From: UMGS1663 sp046964515
GTDB lineage: Bacteria; Bacillota; Clostridia; TANB77; CAG-508
NCBI GenBank assembly: GCA_046964515.1
Contig: JBKUYM010000002.1
Span: 200,653-264,652, forward strand
Direction of reading: 5' to 3'
Length of the DNA stretch: 64,000 nt
The notes under the pieces are model-generated. The model was not told where the DNA came from. It searched no databases and saw nothing but the letters and a program-made list of their open reading frames with translations. Shown here piece after piece: positions 25,137 through 34,189 of the stretch. Each line of letters starts with the position of its first letter. The first letter of the stretch is position 1. The translations under genes were made by a program, and so were the position numbers.

Positions 25137-25562
25137 ATGGAAAATGAAGAAGTAAAAGAAGAAGTTGTAAATGAAGGGGAAGAAATAGCATTACCAGAAA
25201 ATAATGAAATAAAAATAGCCGATGATGTAGTAGCTGTTATTGCTGGTGTAGCTGTATCAGAAGTTTCAGGCGTATCTAGCATGGCAGGTGGTTTTGCAGG
25301 TGGTATTTCAGAAGTATTAAGTGGAAAGAAAAATTTAGCAAAAGGTATTAAAGTAGAAGTAGGAGAAAAAGATACCAAAATAGATGTCAATATTATTGTG
25401 GAATATGGTGTTAGAATTCCTGATGTTGCTTTTGAAATCCAAAATAAAGTAAAAAAAGCAGTAGAAACAATGACAGGATTAAAAGTAATTGAAGTAAATG
25501 TACATGTACAAGGTGTTCATACAGAAGAAAAAGAAGAAACAGAAAATACAATAGAACAATAA
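25137..25562 (+). CDS. Asp23/Gls24 family envelope stress protein
   Basis: Asp23-family proteins coat the inner face of the membrane through AmaP-type anchors and respond to alkaline and envelope stress. The 141-residue protein has the family pattern IADDVVAVIAGVAVSEVSGV (about residues 23-42), GIKVEVGEKDTKIDVNIIVE and VKKAVETMTGLKVIEVNVHV. Its N-terminal tail is acidic. AGGAGG precedes the ATG. The next genes encode AmaP and a DUF2273 protein, the typical cluster. Confidence 0.93.
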   Translation: MENEEVKEEVVNEGEEIALPENNEIKIADDVVAVIAGVAVSEVSGVSSMAGGFAGGISEVLSGKKNLAKGIKVEVGEKDTKIDVNIIVEYGVRIPDVAFEIQNKVKKAVETMTGLKVIEVNVHVQGVHTEEKEETENTIEQ

Positions 25563-25630
25563 AAGGAAAAGCGAGGTGCACAAGAGCTTCTTGGCATCTC
25601 GTTTTCTTAATGAAAATGGAGGAATAGAAA

Positions 25631-26206
25631 ATGAAATTTTTAGATAAAGTAGGTTTAATCGTATTTGCTAATTTAGTATTAATTCTATCTGTCATTATCT
25701 GTGTTGTTATTTTTGGATGGCTAGATATGGGAACAGTAGATTATGTTTTAAGAGCCGCTTTTACAGATACTACTTCTAGTAATATTATATTAGCTGTTTG
25801 TGCATTATTAATTCTATTGGCAATTAAATGTATCTTCTTTACATCAGAAGACAAAGAGGTCAATGGTGTGAAAGATGGTATTTTATTACAAAATGCGGAT
25901 GGACAACTGGTTATTTCTAAAAATACATTAGAAGAATTAGTTAGTAATGTAGTAAAAGGATTTGATAGTGCTCAAAATGTATCTACCAGAATAGAATTAG
26001 ATAAAGAAAAAAATTTAGTGGTTAATGTTATTTTAAATGTAAAAGAAACAGCTATCATAAAAGAATTATCTACTAATTTACAAACAAAGATAAAAACGGC
26101 AATTAAAAAAGCTTCTGATTTGGAAGTAAAAGAAGTAAATATTAGTGTAAAAGAATTAAAACCACAAATGACAGGAGAAGAAATTATATCAGAAAAAGAG
26201 GTGTAA
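25631..26206 (+). CDS. amaP: Alkaline shock response membrane anchor protein AmaP
   Basis: AmaP anchors Asp23 to the membrane. The 191-residue protein has two transmembrane helices (VGLIVFANLVLILSVIICVV and IILAVCALLILLAIKCIF) and a C-terminal Asp23-like domain (VVKGFDSAQNVSTRIELDKE, then VKEVNISVKEL). GGAGG lies upstream. It lies between the Asp23-like gene and a DUF2273 gene. The 68-base gap after the Asp23-like gene carries a small inverted repeat (GCGAGGTGC/GGCATCTCG) with no clear T run. Confidence 0.9.
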   Translation: MKFLDKVGLIVFANLVLILSVIICVVIFGWLDMGTVDYVLRAAFTDTTSSNIILAVCALLILLAIKCIFFTSEDKEVNGVKDGILLQNADGQLVISKNTLEELVSNVVKGFDSAQNVSTRIELDKEKNLVVNVILNVKETAIIKELSTNLQTKIKTAIKKASDLEVKEVNISVKELKPQMTGEEIISEKEV

Positions 26207-26209
26207 GGC

Positions 26210-26413
26210 ATGAAAGATTTTAAAGAATTTTTAATGAAATATAGAGGTGCTATTATTGGTGCACTTATTGCTATTTTATTATTATGTACTGGTTTTTATA
26301 GATTGATTATTGGAATTATTCTTATTTTTATTGGTATATATGTAGGCAATTATGTACAATTAAATAAAGAAGATGTAAAAGAAAAATTAAAAAGATGGAT
26401 AGATAAGATGTAA
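26210..26413 (+). CDS. DUF2273 small membrane protein
   Basis: A 67-residue protein with two closely spaced hydrophobic helices (AIIGALIAILLLCTGFY and LIIGIILIFIGIYVGNYVQL) between charged ends. DUF2273 proteins regularly accompany Asp23 and AmaP and probably help anchor the stress-protein layer. It starts three bases after the amaP stop, with the GAGGTG ribosome binding site inside the amaP end, so it is tightly coupled. Confidence 0.88.
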   Translation: MKDFKEFLMKYRGAIIGALIAILLLCTGFYRLIIGIILIFIGIYVGNYVQLNKEDVKEKLKRWIDKM

Positions 26414-26432
26414 AAATGGAAAGGGCATAAAT

Positions 26433-26843
26433 ATGAAAAGAACACAAATTAGAGAAATTGCTTTTCAACTATTATATAGTGTAGAAGTACAAAAAGAAAT
26501 AGAAGAAGAACAAATACAACTATTTTTAGAGGAAAATGCAATAGAAGAGGAAGAACAAATAAACTACATCAAAGAGACTTTTCAGGGGGTACAAGAACAT
26601 AAAGAGACCATAGAACAGCTAATTGCAAATAACTTAAAAGAAAACTGGACAATGCAAAGAATTGCAAAAATTGATTTAGCTATTTTAAAATTAGCCATTT
26701 ATGAGATGGTTTTTGTTAAACTACCTTATAAAGTGGTTATCAATGAAGCAGTAGAACTAGCTAAAAAATATGGAGATGATAATGCAAAATCTTTTGTAAA
26801 TGGTATTTTGGCTAGCATTGTCAAAGAAGAAAAGTTAGCTTAA
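26433..26843 (+). CDS. nusB: Transcription antitermination factor NusB
   Basis: NusB works with NusA, NusG and S10 in rRNA antitermination. The 136-residue all-helical protein begins MKRTQIREIAFQLLYSVEVQ and contains the motifs WTMQRIAKIDLAILKLAIYE and PYKVVINEAVELAKKYGDDN-AKSFVNGIL. The length is normal. It is 19 bases after the DUF2273 gene and 22 bases before xseA; the Asp23-AmaP-nusB-xseA order is conserved in clostridia. Confidence 0.95.
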   Translation: MKRTQIREIAFQLLYSVEVQKEIEEEQIQLFLEENAIEEEEQINYIKETFQGVQEHKETIEQLIANNLKENWTMQRIAKIDLAILKLAIYEMVFVKLPYKVVINEAVELAKKYGDDNAKSFVNGILASIVKEEKLA

Positions 26844-26865
26844 GAAAAAAGACAAGGAGAAAACA

Positions 26866-28056
26866 ATGGAATATCATCCGATTACGGTTACACAATTAAA
26901 TCGTTATGTAAAAGAAAAAGTAGAAAGTGATGCCTATTTAGCAAACGTTTTAGTAAAAGGAGAAATTTCGAATTTTAAACATCATTTTACAGGACATATG
27001 TATTTTACTTTAAAAGATGAAAATTCGCTTATTAAATGTGTTATGTTTAAAACGAATACTAGTCATTTATCCTTTATGCCAAAAGATGGTATGCAAGTAA
27101 TGGTTTTAGGAACCGTATCTGTTTTTGAAAGAGATGGTGTTTATCAAATTTATGCAAAAGCCATGCAAGAAGAAGGTAAAGGAGATTTACATCAAGAATT
27201 TGAAAAATTAAAAGCGAAATTAGAGAAAGAAGGGCTATTTGCTGTAGCACATAAAAAGCCAATTCCATTTTTACCAAAATGTATAGGTGTATTGACTTCT
27301 AATACGGGAGCAGTGATTAGAGATATTATGAATGTATCTACTAGGAGAAATCCGAATGTACATATTCGTTTATTGCCTGTGCCAGTACAAGGACCAGGTG
27401 CAGCAGAAAAAATTGCTAAGGGTATTCAAATTATGAATGACAAACAATTAGCAGATGTTATTATCGTAGCAAGAGGAGGCGGATCTTTAGAAGATTTATG
27501 GCCGTTTAATGAAGAAATAGTGGCTAGAGCTATCTATGCTTCAAAATTACCAGTGATTTCTGCAGTAGGACATGAAACGGATTTTACTATAGCAGATTTT
27601 GTTGCAGATTTAAGAGCACCTACACCATCAGCTGCAGCAGAACTTGCTGTGCCACAAATAGAAGAAATTAATATGAAATTAAACCAAATAGTATTACGTA
27701 TGCAATTAGCTTTAAACAAAAAAATAGAAATAGCACATATGCGTTTAGAAAAATGTATGGCAAGTAGGATTTATCAAATACCATTACAACCAATACAAGA
27801 AAAATATATACAATTAGATAATCAGATTAAAATGTTAGAAAACACTATCAGAAATCAATATATAGCTTGTCAAACTAAATTTATGACTGCTACGGCTAAG
27901 TTAGACACTTTAAGCCCACTAAAAACATTAGCAAGAGGATATACAATTACCAATAAAGGAACGACATTAATACATAGCCAAACGCAATTAGAAGTAGGAG
28001 ATAATATTACTGTTTACTTTAAAGACGGAAGTAGAGAAGCAACCGTCATAAAATAG
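26866..28056 (+). CDS. xseA: Exodeoxyribonuclease VII large subunit
   Basis: Exonuclease VII degrades single-stranded DNA in both directions. The 396-residue subunit has the N-terminal OB fold (VLVKGEISNFKHHFTGHMYF), the catalytic domain with GVLTSNTGAVIRDI, IIVARGGGSLEDLWPFNEE and AVGHETDFTIADFVADLRAP-TPSAAAE, then a coiled coil and the C-terminal GYTITNKG segment. AGGAG precedes the ATG. The small subunit xseB lies two genes downstream, separated by one membrane-anchored protein. Confidence 0.97.
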   Translation: MEYHPITVTQLNRYVKEKVESDAYLANVLVKGEISNFKHHFTGHMYFTLKDENSLIKCVMFKTNTSHLSFMPKDGMQVMVLGTVSVFERDGVYQIYAKAMQEEGKGDLHQEFEKLKAKLEKEGLFAVAHKKPIPFLPKCIGVLTSNTGAVIRDIMNVSTRRNPNVHIRLLPVPVQGPGAAEKIAKGIQIMNDKQLADVIIVARGGGSLEDLWPFNEEIVARAIYASKLPVISAVGHETDFTIADFVADLRAPTPSAAAELAVPQIEEINMKLNQIVLRMQLALNKKIEIAHMRLEKCMASRIYQIPLQPIQEKYIQLDNQIKMLENTIRNQYIACQTKFMTATAKLDTLSPLKTLARGYTITNKGTTLIHSQTQLEVGDNITVYFKDGSREATVIK

Positions 28057-28096
28057 ATACAGTAAGCATATAAAAACAAGTAAGGAGGCAAGAAAG

Positions 28097-28564
28097 ATGA
28101 ATAAAAAAATATATATTGCAATCATCATTTTATTAGTTATCATTATAGTGGGTGGACTAATGATTTTATTTACAAGCCAAACAACGCCGACTAATGCTAA
28201 TACAAATGATATAGAAAATGTACAAGTAAATAATGAAAATAGGCAAGATGAAAATAATCATGTAACGAATAATGAAATAGAAAATACAGAATCTGAAAAT
28301 ACACAAACACAAAATACACAACAAGCAGGTTCTTCAAATTCATCAGAAACCTTTGAACAAGCACCAAAAACAGAAGAAGAAAAAGCAACTGCTATAGTTA
28401 AGAAAGATTATGGAGAAAACAAAAATGTAAAATTTACAGTAGAGGGAATGGATGCTAATGGAGCTTATATTGTAGCTGTAAGAGATACTAGTACAACAGA
28501 AGCATTAGTTTTCTATACAGTTAAAGTTTCCGACGGTACTTTTACAAAAAGAGAGATGAATTAA
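28097..28564 (+). CDS. Membrane-anchored protein with Asn/Glu/Thr-rich linker
   Basis: Not recognised as a named family. The 155-residue protein has one N-terminal membrane helix (IYIAIIILLVIIIVGGLMIL), an extracytoplasmic low-complexity linker rich in Asn, Glu, Thr and Gln (about residues 32-90), and a small C-terminal alpha/beta domain (about 91-155: AIVKKDYGENKNVKFTVEG). AAGGAGG lies before the start. It lies between xseA and xseB with short gaps, so it is cotranscribed but need not be functionally linked. Confidence 0.7.
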   Translation: MNKKIYIAIIILLVIIIVGGLMILFTSQTTPTNANTNDIENVQVNNENRQDENNHVTNNEIENTESENTQTQNTQQAGSSNSSETFEQAPKTEEEKATAIVKKDYGENKNVKFTVEGMDANGAYIVAVRDTSTTEALVFYTVKVSDGTFTKREMN

Positions 28565-28575
28565 GGAGAATTTAT

Positions 28576-28821
28576 ATGAAAGAAGATATGCAATTTGAAG
28601 AAGCAATGAAGCAATTAGAAAATATTACAAATGAACTAGAAAGAGGAGATTTAGACTTAGATACTTCCCTTGTAAAATTTGAAGAAGGAATGAAACTTTC
28701 TAAAAAATGTAATGAAATATTGCAAAATGCAGAGAAAAAAATTACCATATTGACAGAAAAAAATGGAGAAATACAAGAAGAAAAATTTAATCCTCTAGGA
28801 GAGGAAAACAAGGAATCATAA
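28576..28821 (+). CDS. xseB: Exodeoxyribonuclease VII small subunit
   Basis: The 81-residue small subunit binds the XseA coiled coil. It shows the family core FEEAMKQLENITNELERGD-LDLDTSLVKFEEGMKLSKKC, with the usual short acidic end. The start follows AAGGAG and lies 11 bases after the preceding stop. Location in the nusB-xseA-xseB cluster confirms the call. Confidence 0.95.
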   Translation: MKEDMQFEEAMKQLENITNELERGDLDLDTSLVKFEEGMKLSKKCNEILQNAEKKITILTEKNGEIQEEKFNPLGEENKES

Positions 28822-28888
28822 ATTAAAAAATAGATAAAAGAAAATAAAAGGGATAGGAAAAATTAAATACATAAAGAAGGGGAAAACA

Positions 28889-29320
28889 ATGGATTTTTGG
28901 GCACAATATCGATTTTTAATTACGCCATTTGCAGCGTGGTTTGGAATACAATTATTTAAATTAATATGGGATTTAGTAGAAACTAAAAAATTTAATTTTA
29001 AAAGAATATTAGGGGCAGGAGGTATGCCAAGTTCTCATTCAGCAGTTGTTACATCATTAGCAACTATGATTGGTAGACAATATGGAGTGGCATCCCCTAT
29101 TTTTGCTATGTCTATTATTTTTGCCATTGTAGTGATGTATGATGCAGCAGGTGTAAGAAGAGCAGCGGGAAAACAAGCAGAATTATTAAATAAAATTGTA
29201 GAAACACCAGGACTTACAGGTGTACAAGTTTCAGAAAAATTAGTAGAAGTATTAGGTCATACACCAACGCAAGTATTTGTAGGAGCAATCATAGGAATTA
29301 TAATAGGCCTAATTGTATAA
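28889..29320 (+). CDS. Divergent PAP2 family membrane protein (DUF212)
   Basis: The 143-residue protein belongs to the DUF212/divergent PAP2 family: the motif GGMPSSHSAVVTSLATMIG (about residues 46-64) matches the phosphatase SxxxH loop, and MYDAAGVRRAAGKQAELLN is the second conserved block. Hydrophobic helices flank both. The family is probably membrane-bound and phosphatase-related, but activity is not established. GAAGGGG precedes the ATG. A REP-like repeat starts right after its stop. Confidence 0.88.
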   Translation: MDFWAQYRFLITPFAAWFGIQLFKLIWDLVETKKFNFKRILGAGGMPSSHSAVVTSLATMIGRQYGVASPIFAMSIIFAIVVMYDAAGVRRAAGKQAELLNKIVETPGLTGVQVSEKLVEVLGHTPTQVFVGAIIGIIIGLIV

Positions 29321-29334
29321 ACACATAAACAGAT

Positions 29335-29367
29335 GGGGACGGGGTATTTTTGTCCCTGTTTTTTTCT
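29335..29367 (+). repeat. REP-like repeat, copy 1 (GGGGACGGGGTA)
   Basis: GGGGACGGGGTA at 29335-29346 forms a hairpin with TGTCCC (29351-29356), followed by a T run; it may also terminate the DUF212 transcript. The same 12-base core recurs at 31068, 32381 (inverted), 35491 (partial, inverted) and 37891 (palindrome). Confidence 0.75.
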
Positions 29368-29386
29368 AAGAAGGAGAAGTGTTGAA

Positions 29387-31060
29387 ATGGAAGATATCGA
29401 AATTGCAAAAAGTATTAAATTAGATCCAATTGTAAAAGTAGCACAATCGATTGGAATTCTAGAAGAAGATTTAGAACTTTATGGTAAGGAAAAGGCAAAA
29501 ATAGCATCTAATGTATATAATAAAGTAAGAGAAAATAAAGAAGGAAAATTAATTTTAGTAACAGCTATTAATCCTACACCACTAGGAGAAGGAAAAACAA
29601 CGATGTCTATAGGATTGGCAGATGGTTTGCGAAAAATTGGGCAAAAGGCTATTCTTGCTTTGAGAGAACCATCTTTAGGTCCTGTATTTGGCATAAAAGG
29701 AGGTGCTACAGGTGGTGGCTATGCACAAATAGCACCTATGGAAGATATTAATCTTCACTTTACAGGAGATATTCATGCCATTACGGCAGCAAACAATTTA
29801 TTAGCAGCAATGATTGATAATCATATTTATTATGGAAATGAATTGCAAATTCAAAAGGTTACATGGAAAAGATGCATGGATTTAAATGATAGACAGTTAA
29901 GAAAAGTACAGACAGGACTATCGGAGGAAAAAAATATAGTACCAAGAATGGATGGATTTGATATTTCTGTTGCTTCAGAAATTATGGCAATTTTATGTTT
30001 GTCAGAAGATGAGGAGGATTTAAAAAGAAGATTAGGAAATGTGATTATAGGCTACGATATACAAGATAAACCTATTACTGCTAGCCAACTAAAAGCAGAA
30101 GGTTCTATGGCAGTATTATTAAAAGATGCAATTTTACCAAATTTGGTACAAACATTGGAACATACACCGGCATTAATTCATGGAGGTCCTTTTGCGAATA
30201 TAGCGCATGGATGTAATAGTATTCGTGCTACAAAACTAGGTCTAAAATTGGCACCATACTGTATAACAGAAGCAGGATTTGGAGCAGATTTAGGAGCAGA
30301 AAAATTTTTAGATATTAAATGCAGAAAAACAGGTATAAAACCAGATGTAGTAGTGATAGTAGCTACCTTGAAAGCATTAAAATATCATGGAGGACTTCCA
30401 AAAGAAGAAATACAAAACAAAGATATACAGGCATTAGAAAGAGGCAGTAAAAATTTATTAAAACATGTAAGCAATATGCAAGAGGTTTATGGACTACCAG
30501 TCATTGTGGCAATTAATAAATATAAACAAGATACACAAGAGGAAATTGCGTATTTAAAATCTATTTTACAATATAAAAATATTCCTATGAGTCTTGTAGA
30601 AAGTTGGGAAAAAGGTGGAGAAGGTGCGAAAGATTTAGCACAAAAAGTTGTTAAAATAAGTGAAGAAAGTGAGCAGAAAAATATAAAAATCAATTATGCC
30701 TATGACTTACAAGACAGCATATTTGAGAAAATAGAAAAAGTAGCAACAAAAATATATGGTGCAGAAAAGGTGGAATACACCGCAGAAGCAAAGTTACAAA
30801 TAGAAAAAATCACCAATATGGGGTATGCAAATTTACCGATATGTATTGCGAAAACACAAAATTCTTTATCGGATGATCCTAAAAATTTAGAATGCAAAGA
30901 ACCTTTTACGATTCATGTAAAAGAAGTTCAATTGAAAGCAGGAGCAGAATTTATAGTTATATTAACAGGAAAAATTATGACAATGCCAGGATTACCAAAA
31001 CATCCGGCAGCAGAAAATATCAATATAGATAACCAACGCAATATAACAGGCATTTTTTAA
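29387..31060 (+). CDS. fhs: Formate--tetrahydrofolate ligase
   Basis: Fhs makes 10-formyl-THF from formate, THF and ATP, central to one-carbon metabolism and to the acetogenic pathway. The 557-residue protein has the P-loop-like PTPLGEGKTTMSIGLADGL (about residues 65-83), FGIKGGATGGGYAQIAPMED, FTGDIHAITAANNLLAAMID and NIAHGCNS. The start at 29387 follows AAGGAGAAG; the longer frame from 29333 begins inside the REP-like repeat. It stands alone here, without folD or metF; its product feeds Fmt among others. Confidence 0.97.
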   Translation: MEDIEIAKSIKLDPIVKVAQSIGILEEDLELYGKEKAKIASNVYNKVRENKEGKLILVTAINPTPLGEGKTTMSIGLADGLRKIGQKAILALREPSLGPVFGIKGGATGGGYAQIAPMEDINLHFTGDIHAITAANNLLAAMIDNHIYYGNELQIQKVTWKRCMDLNDRQLRKVQTGLSEEKNIVPRMDGFDISVASEIMAILCLSEDEEDLKRRLGNVIIGYDIQDKPITASQLKAEGSMAVLLKDAILPNLVQTLEHTPALIHGGPFANIAHGCNSIRATKLGLKLAPYCITEAGFGADLGAEKFLDIKCRKTGIKPDVVVIVATLKALKYHGGLPKEEIQNKDIQALERGSKNLLKHVSNMQEVYGLPVIVAINKYKQDTQEEIAYLKSILQYKNIPMSLVESWEKGGEGAKDLAQKVVKISEESEQKNIKINYAYDLQDSIFEKIEKVATKIYGAEKVEYTAEAKLQIEKITNMGYANLPICIAKTQNSLSDDPKNLECKEPFTIHVKEVQLKAGAEFIVILTGKIMTMPGLPKHPAAENINIDNQRNITGIF

Positions 31061-31067
31061 ACAACAA

Positions 31068-31099
31068 GGGACGGGGTAGTTTGGTTTAGGGACAAAGTG
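31068..31099 (+). repeat. REP-like repeat, copy 2
   Basis: GGGACGGGGTAGT at 31068-31080 starts a few bases after the fhs stop, with TTTAGGGACA behind it, about 80 bases before the RAYT gene. Confidence 0.75.
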
Positions 31100-31160
31100 G
31101 CTAATAAAGAGGATAAAAATATTTTTTGTAGGGGCTAAAATAAAAGGAAGAAGGAATACT

Positions 31161-31919
31161 ATGGCTCGTATTGCAAGAAAAGATTTAGACTCCTCTTTTT
31201 TTCATGTAATTGTTCAAGGAATGAATAAAGAATATATTTTTAATAAAAAAGAAAATATAGAAAAATATGTAAAGCTTATGAAAAAATATGAAAGTGTAGA
31301 TATACAAGTGATTGCTTATTGTATTATGCATAATCATGCACATTTGCTTTTATATACAAGTACAAATGAAAAGTTATCAAGATATATGCACCAAATTAAT
31401 AGTCTCTATGCGCAATATTATAATCATGAAAATATGGAACGTGTAGGTTATGTTTTTAAAGGTAGATTTTTAAGTGAATCTATTGATAATCAAAGATATT
31501 TTTATAAATGTATTAATTATATTCATCAAAATCCTGTAAAAGCAAAAATAGTGTCAAGAAAAGAAGAATATGCATATTCTTCCTGTAAAGATTATATAAA
31601 TAAAGTAGGATGTGCTAAAAAAAGTATATGGAAAATCATATTAGGACAGCAAGAAGTAATAGAAATATTAAAACAATATAATAAAAATATAAATTTATTT
31701 ATGGATGTATCCTATAATAAGGAAGAAATGCTAAATGATAAAGCAGTAGATTTTTTACAAAACAATCATATTAGGCTATATCAAATTTTACAAGACAAAA
31801 ATATATATGAAGAGTGGATAAAACAAATCAAAAAAGATTCTAAATTTACTTATAAAGATATCATGGAAAAATGGCAAATTAGTAAAAATAGATTGGCCAA
31901 AATACTAAAAGAGTCTTAA
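31161..31919 (+). CDS. REP-associated tyrosine transposase-like protein (Y1/HUH family)
   Basis: RAYTs are single-copy relatives of IS200/IS605 transposases that mobilise REP hairpins. The 252-residue protein has the N-terminal RxxRKD-like segment, the HUH-type metal motif in MHNHAHLLLY (about residues 64-73), and the region RYFYKCINYIHQNPVKAKIV (about 113-132) that carries the nucleophilic tyrosine. The usual C-terminal HTH-like end is present (KDIMEKWQISKNRLAKIL). REP-like GGGGACGGGGTA elements lie around it at 29.3, 31.1, 32.4, 35.5 and 37.9 kb. No terminal repeats of an IS are visible. Confidence 0.88.
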   Translation: MARIARKDLDSSFFHVIVQGMNKEYIFNKKENIEKYVKLMKKYESVDIQVIAYCIMHNHAHLLLYTSTNEKLSRYMHQINSLYAQYYNHENMERVGYVFKGRFLSESIDNQRYFYKCINYIHQNPVKAKIVSRKEEYAYSSCKDYINKVGCAKKSIWKIILGQQEVIEILKQYNKNINLFMDVSYNKEEMLNDKAVDFLQNNHIRLYQILQDKNIYEEWIKQIKKDSKFTYKDIMEKWQISKNRLAKILKES

Positions 31920-31985
31920 ATAAAAGGAAAAGTGCTTATTAAATTATGCAATTGTGAAAACTATGTGAATTTTATAAAAAGACTA

Positions 31986-32014
31986 TTGACATTTTTTTCA
32001 AAAGGGTATAAATT
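31986..32014 (+). promoter_or_regulatory. Promoter of groESL
   Basis: TTGACA at 31986-31991 with TATAAA (32007) or TAAATT (32009-32014) as -10, directly before the CIRCE element. Confidence 0.75.
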
Positions 32015-32015
32015 A

Positions 32016-32042
32016 TTAGCAGTCTCGAATAAAGACTGCTAA
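32016..32042 (+). promoter_or_regulatory. CIRCE operator of groESL
   Basis: TTAGCAGTC-N9-GACTGCTAA, a perfect inverted repeat with CIRCE spacing. The left arm is identical to the left arm of the second CIRCE at hrcA. Confidence 0.93.
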
Positions 32043-32078
32043 TTTTATATAGATATAAAAATGAGGAGGTAATGAAAA

Positions 32079-32360
32079 ATGTTAAAACCATTAGCGGACA
32101 GAGTAATTATTAAAATGGTAGAAAGCGAGGAGACGACGAAAAGTGGTATTATTTTAGCGGGAAGTAGCAAAGAAAAGCCACAAATTGCAGAGGTTTTAGA
32201 AGTAGGACCAGGTGGTGAAGTAGATGGAAAAGAAGTGAAGATGTATATAAAAAAAGGTGACAAAGTTGTTGTTAATAAATATGCTGGCACAGAGATTAAA
32301 TATGAAGGTGAAGATTTAATTATAGTGAAACAAAATGATATTTTAGCAATAGCTGAATAA
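32079..32360 (+). CDS. groES: Co-chaperonin GroES
   Basis: GroES caps the GroEL folding chamber. The 93-residue protein begins MLKPLADRVIIKMVESEETT and has the mobile loop around KSGIILAGSSKEKPQ, then YAGTEIKYEGEDLIIVKQND. The start follows GAGGAGG-like sequence. It is controlled by the CIRCE element upstream, hence by HrcA. A REP-like element lies in the short gap before groEL. Confidence 0.97.
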   Translation: MLKPLADRVIIKMVESEETTKSGIILAGSSKEKPQIAEVLEVGPGGEVDGKEVKMYIKKGDKVVVNKYAGTEIKYEGEDLIIVKQNDILAIAE

Positions 32361-32380
32361 AAGGGATAGGAAAACAAAAA

Positions 32381-32400
32381 TACCCCGTCCCCAATTGTTT
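32381..32400 (-). repeat. REP-like repeat, copy 3 (inverted), between groES and groEL
   Basis: TACCCCGTCCCC (32381-32392) is the reverse complement of the core, followed by AATTGTTT. It sits inside the groESL operon. Confidence 0.75.
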
Positions 32401-32420
32401 ATTTAAGGAGGAAAAGAAAG

Positions 32421-34052
32421 ATGGCAAAGGAAATTAAATTTGGTGAAGATGCTAGAAAAAGTTTATTAGATGGTGTTAATAAATTAGCAGATACGGTTAA
32501 AGTTACATTGGGTCCAAAAGGAAGAAATGTAGTATTAGATAAAAAATTTGGTAGTCCATTAATTACAAATGATGGTGTTACAATTGCAAAAGAGATTGAA
32601 CTAGAAGATAGTTTTGAAAATATGGGAGCACAGTTAGTAAAAGAGGTTTCTACCAAGACGAATGATGTGGCAGGAGATGGAACAACAACCGCTACTGTTT
32701 TAGCACAAAGTATGATTAAAGAAGGCGTTAAAAATGTAGCAGCTGGTGGAGATCCTATGGCTATTAAAAGAGGTATGGATAAAGCGGTAGAGGCTTCTGT
32801 AGAAGAGTTAAAGAAAATTAGTAGTCCATTAAATGGAAAGGAAGATATAGCAAGAGTTGCTAGTATTTCTGCTAATAATGAAGAAGTAGGAAACTTGATT
32901 TCAGAAGCAATGGAAAAAGTTTCTAAGGACGGAGTTATTACAATTGAAGAATCTAAAACATCTAATACAGAATTAAATATTGTAGAAGGTATGCAATTTG
33001 ATAAAGGTTATGTATCTCCTTATATGGTAACTGATACAGAAAAGATGGAAGCAATTATCGATAATCCATATATTTTAATTACAGATAAAAAAATTAGTAA
33101 TATTCAAGAAATTTTGCCTTTATTAGAAAATTTGATGCAACAATCTGGTAAATTAGTCATTATTTGTGATGATGTAGAACAAGAAGCTTTATCTACTTTA
33201 ATCTTAAATAAATTGAGAGGTGTATTAAATGTAGTTGCTGTAAAAGCACCAGGATATGGAGATAAGAGAAAGGCCATGTTACAAGATATAGCTATTTTAA
33301 CAGGAGGAGAAGTAATTACTTCTGATTTAGGTTTAGAGTTAAAAGATACAACTATTGAACAATTAGGTAGAGCAAAACAAATAAAGGTACAAAAAGAGAA
33401 CACCATTATTGTAGATGGTATGGGAGACAAACAACAAATAGCAGATCGTGTAGGTCAATTAAAAGCACAAATTGCCGAAGAGAAAAGTGATTTTGAAAAA
33501 GAAAATTTACAAGAACGTTTAGCTAAAATCGCTGGTGGTGTTGCTGTTATTGGTGTTGGTGCAGCAACAGAAGTTGAAATGAAAGATAAAAAATTAAGAA
33601 TTGAAGATGCGTTATCTGCTACAAAAGCAGCAGTAGAAGAAGGCATTGTAGCTGGTGGTGGAACAGCTTATTTGAATATCATTTCTGAAGTAGAGAAAAA
33701 AGTGTCTACTTTAGAAGGGGATGAAAAATTAGGGGCTGCTATTGTAATAAAATCTCTAGAAGAACCAGCAAAACAGATTGCAGTAAATGCAGGTTTAGAA
33801 CCAGCAGTTATTGTACACAAAGTAAAAGAATCTGAAAAGGGTATTGGCTTTAATGCAGCTAATAACACTTATGTAGATATGAAAAAAGCAGGAATTGTAG
33901 ATCCTACAAAAGTATCTAGAAGTGCACTTCAAAATGCTGCTTCAATAGCTTCCATGGTTCTTACAACAGAGAGCATTGTAACAGAGAAAAAAGAAGAAAA
34001 TTGTAACTGTGGAAATCATGCTACTGAACCAGACATGGGTGGCATGTATTAA
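32421..34052 (+). CDS. groEL: Chaperonin GroEL
   Basis: GroEL is the 60-kDa ATP-dependent chaperonin. The 543-residue protein has VTLGPKGRNVVLDKKFGSP, the ATP-binding AGDGTTTATVLAQSMI (about residues 85-100), AAVEEGIVAGGGTAYLNI and the end PDMGGMY. The tail carries NCNCGNH, an unusual cysteine pair before the GGM motif. AAGGAGG lies before the start. The operon ends at a strong terminator. Confidence 0.98.
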   Translation: MAKEIKFGEDARKSLLDGVNKLADTVKVTLGPKGRNVVLDKKFGSPLITNDGVTIAKEIELEDSFENMGAQLVKEVSTKTNDVAGDGTTTATVLAQSMIKEGVKNVAAGGDPMAIKRGMDKAVEASVEELKKISSPLNGKEDIARVASISANNEEVGNLISEAMEKVSKDGVITIEESKTSNTELNIVEGMQFDKGYVSPYMVTDTEKMEAIIDNPYILITDKKISNIQEILPLLENLMQQSGKLVIICDDVEQEALSTLILNKLRGVLNVVAVKAPGYGDKRKAMLQDIAILTGGEVITSDLGLELKDTTIEQLGRAKQIKVQKENTIIVDGMGDKQQIADRVGQLKAQIAEEKSDFEKENLQERLAKIAGGVAVIGVGAATEVEMKDKKLRIEDALSATKAAVEEGIVAGGGTAYLNIISEVEKKVSTLEGDEKLGAAIVIKSLEEPAKQIAVNAGLEPAVIVHKVKESEKGIGFNAANNTYVDMKKAGIVDPTKVSRSALQNAASIASMVLTTESIVTEKKEENCNCGNHATEPDMGGMY

Positions 34053-34060
34053 TAGAAATG

Positions 34061-34092
34061 AAAAACTTTACTAATTTTAGTAAAGTTTTTTT
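34061..34092 (+). terminator. Intrinsic terminator after groEL
   Basis: AAAAACTTTACTAA pairs with TTAGTAAAGTTTTT, ending in a T run. Confidence 0.85.
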
Positions 34093-34189
34093 ATTAAAAA
34101 TTTGAACGAAAAATACTTGTAATCGTTACAAAAATATGTTAATATAATAAACATAGATAGGAAAATCCTAGGAAAAAGCAAAGTATATA

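Noticed and set aside
31161..31919. Complete IS200/IS605 element
   Set aside because: No tnpB partner and no element ends were seen; the domestic-type RAYT with scattered REP-like copies fits better.
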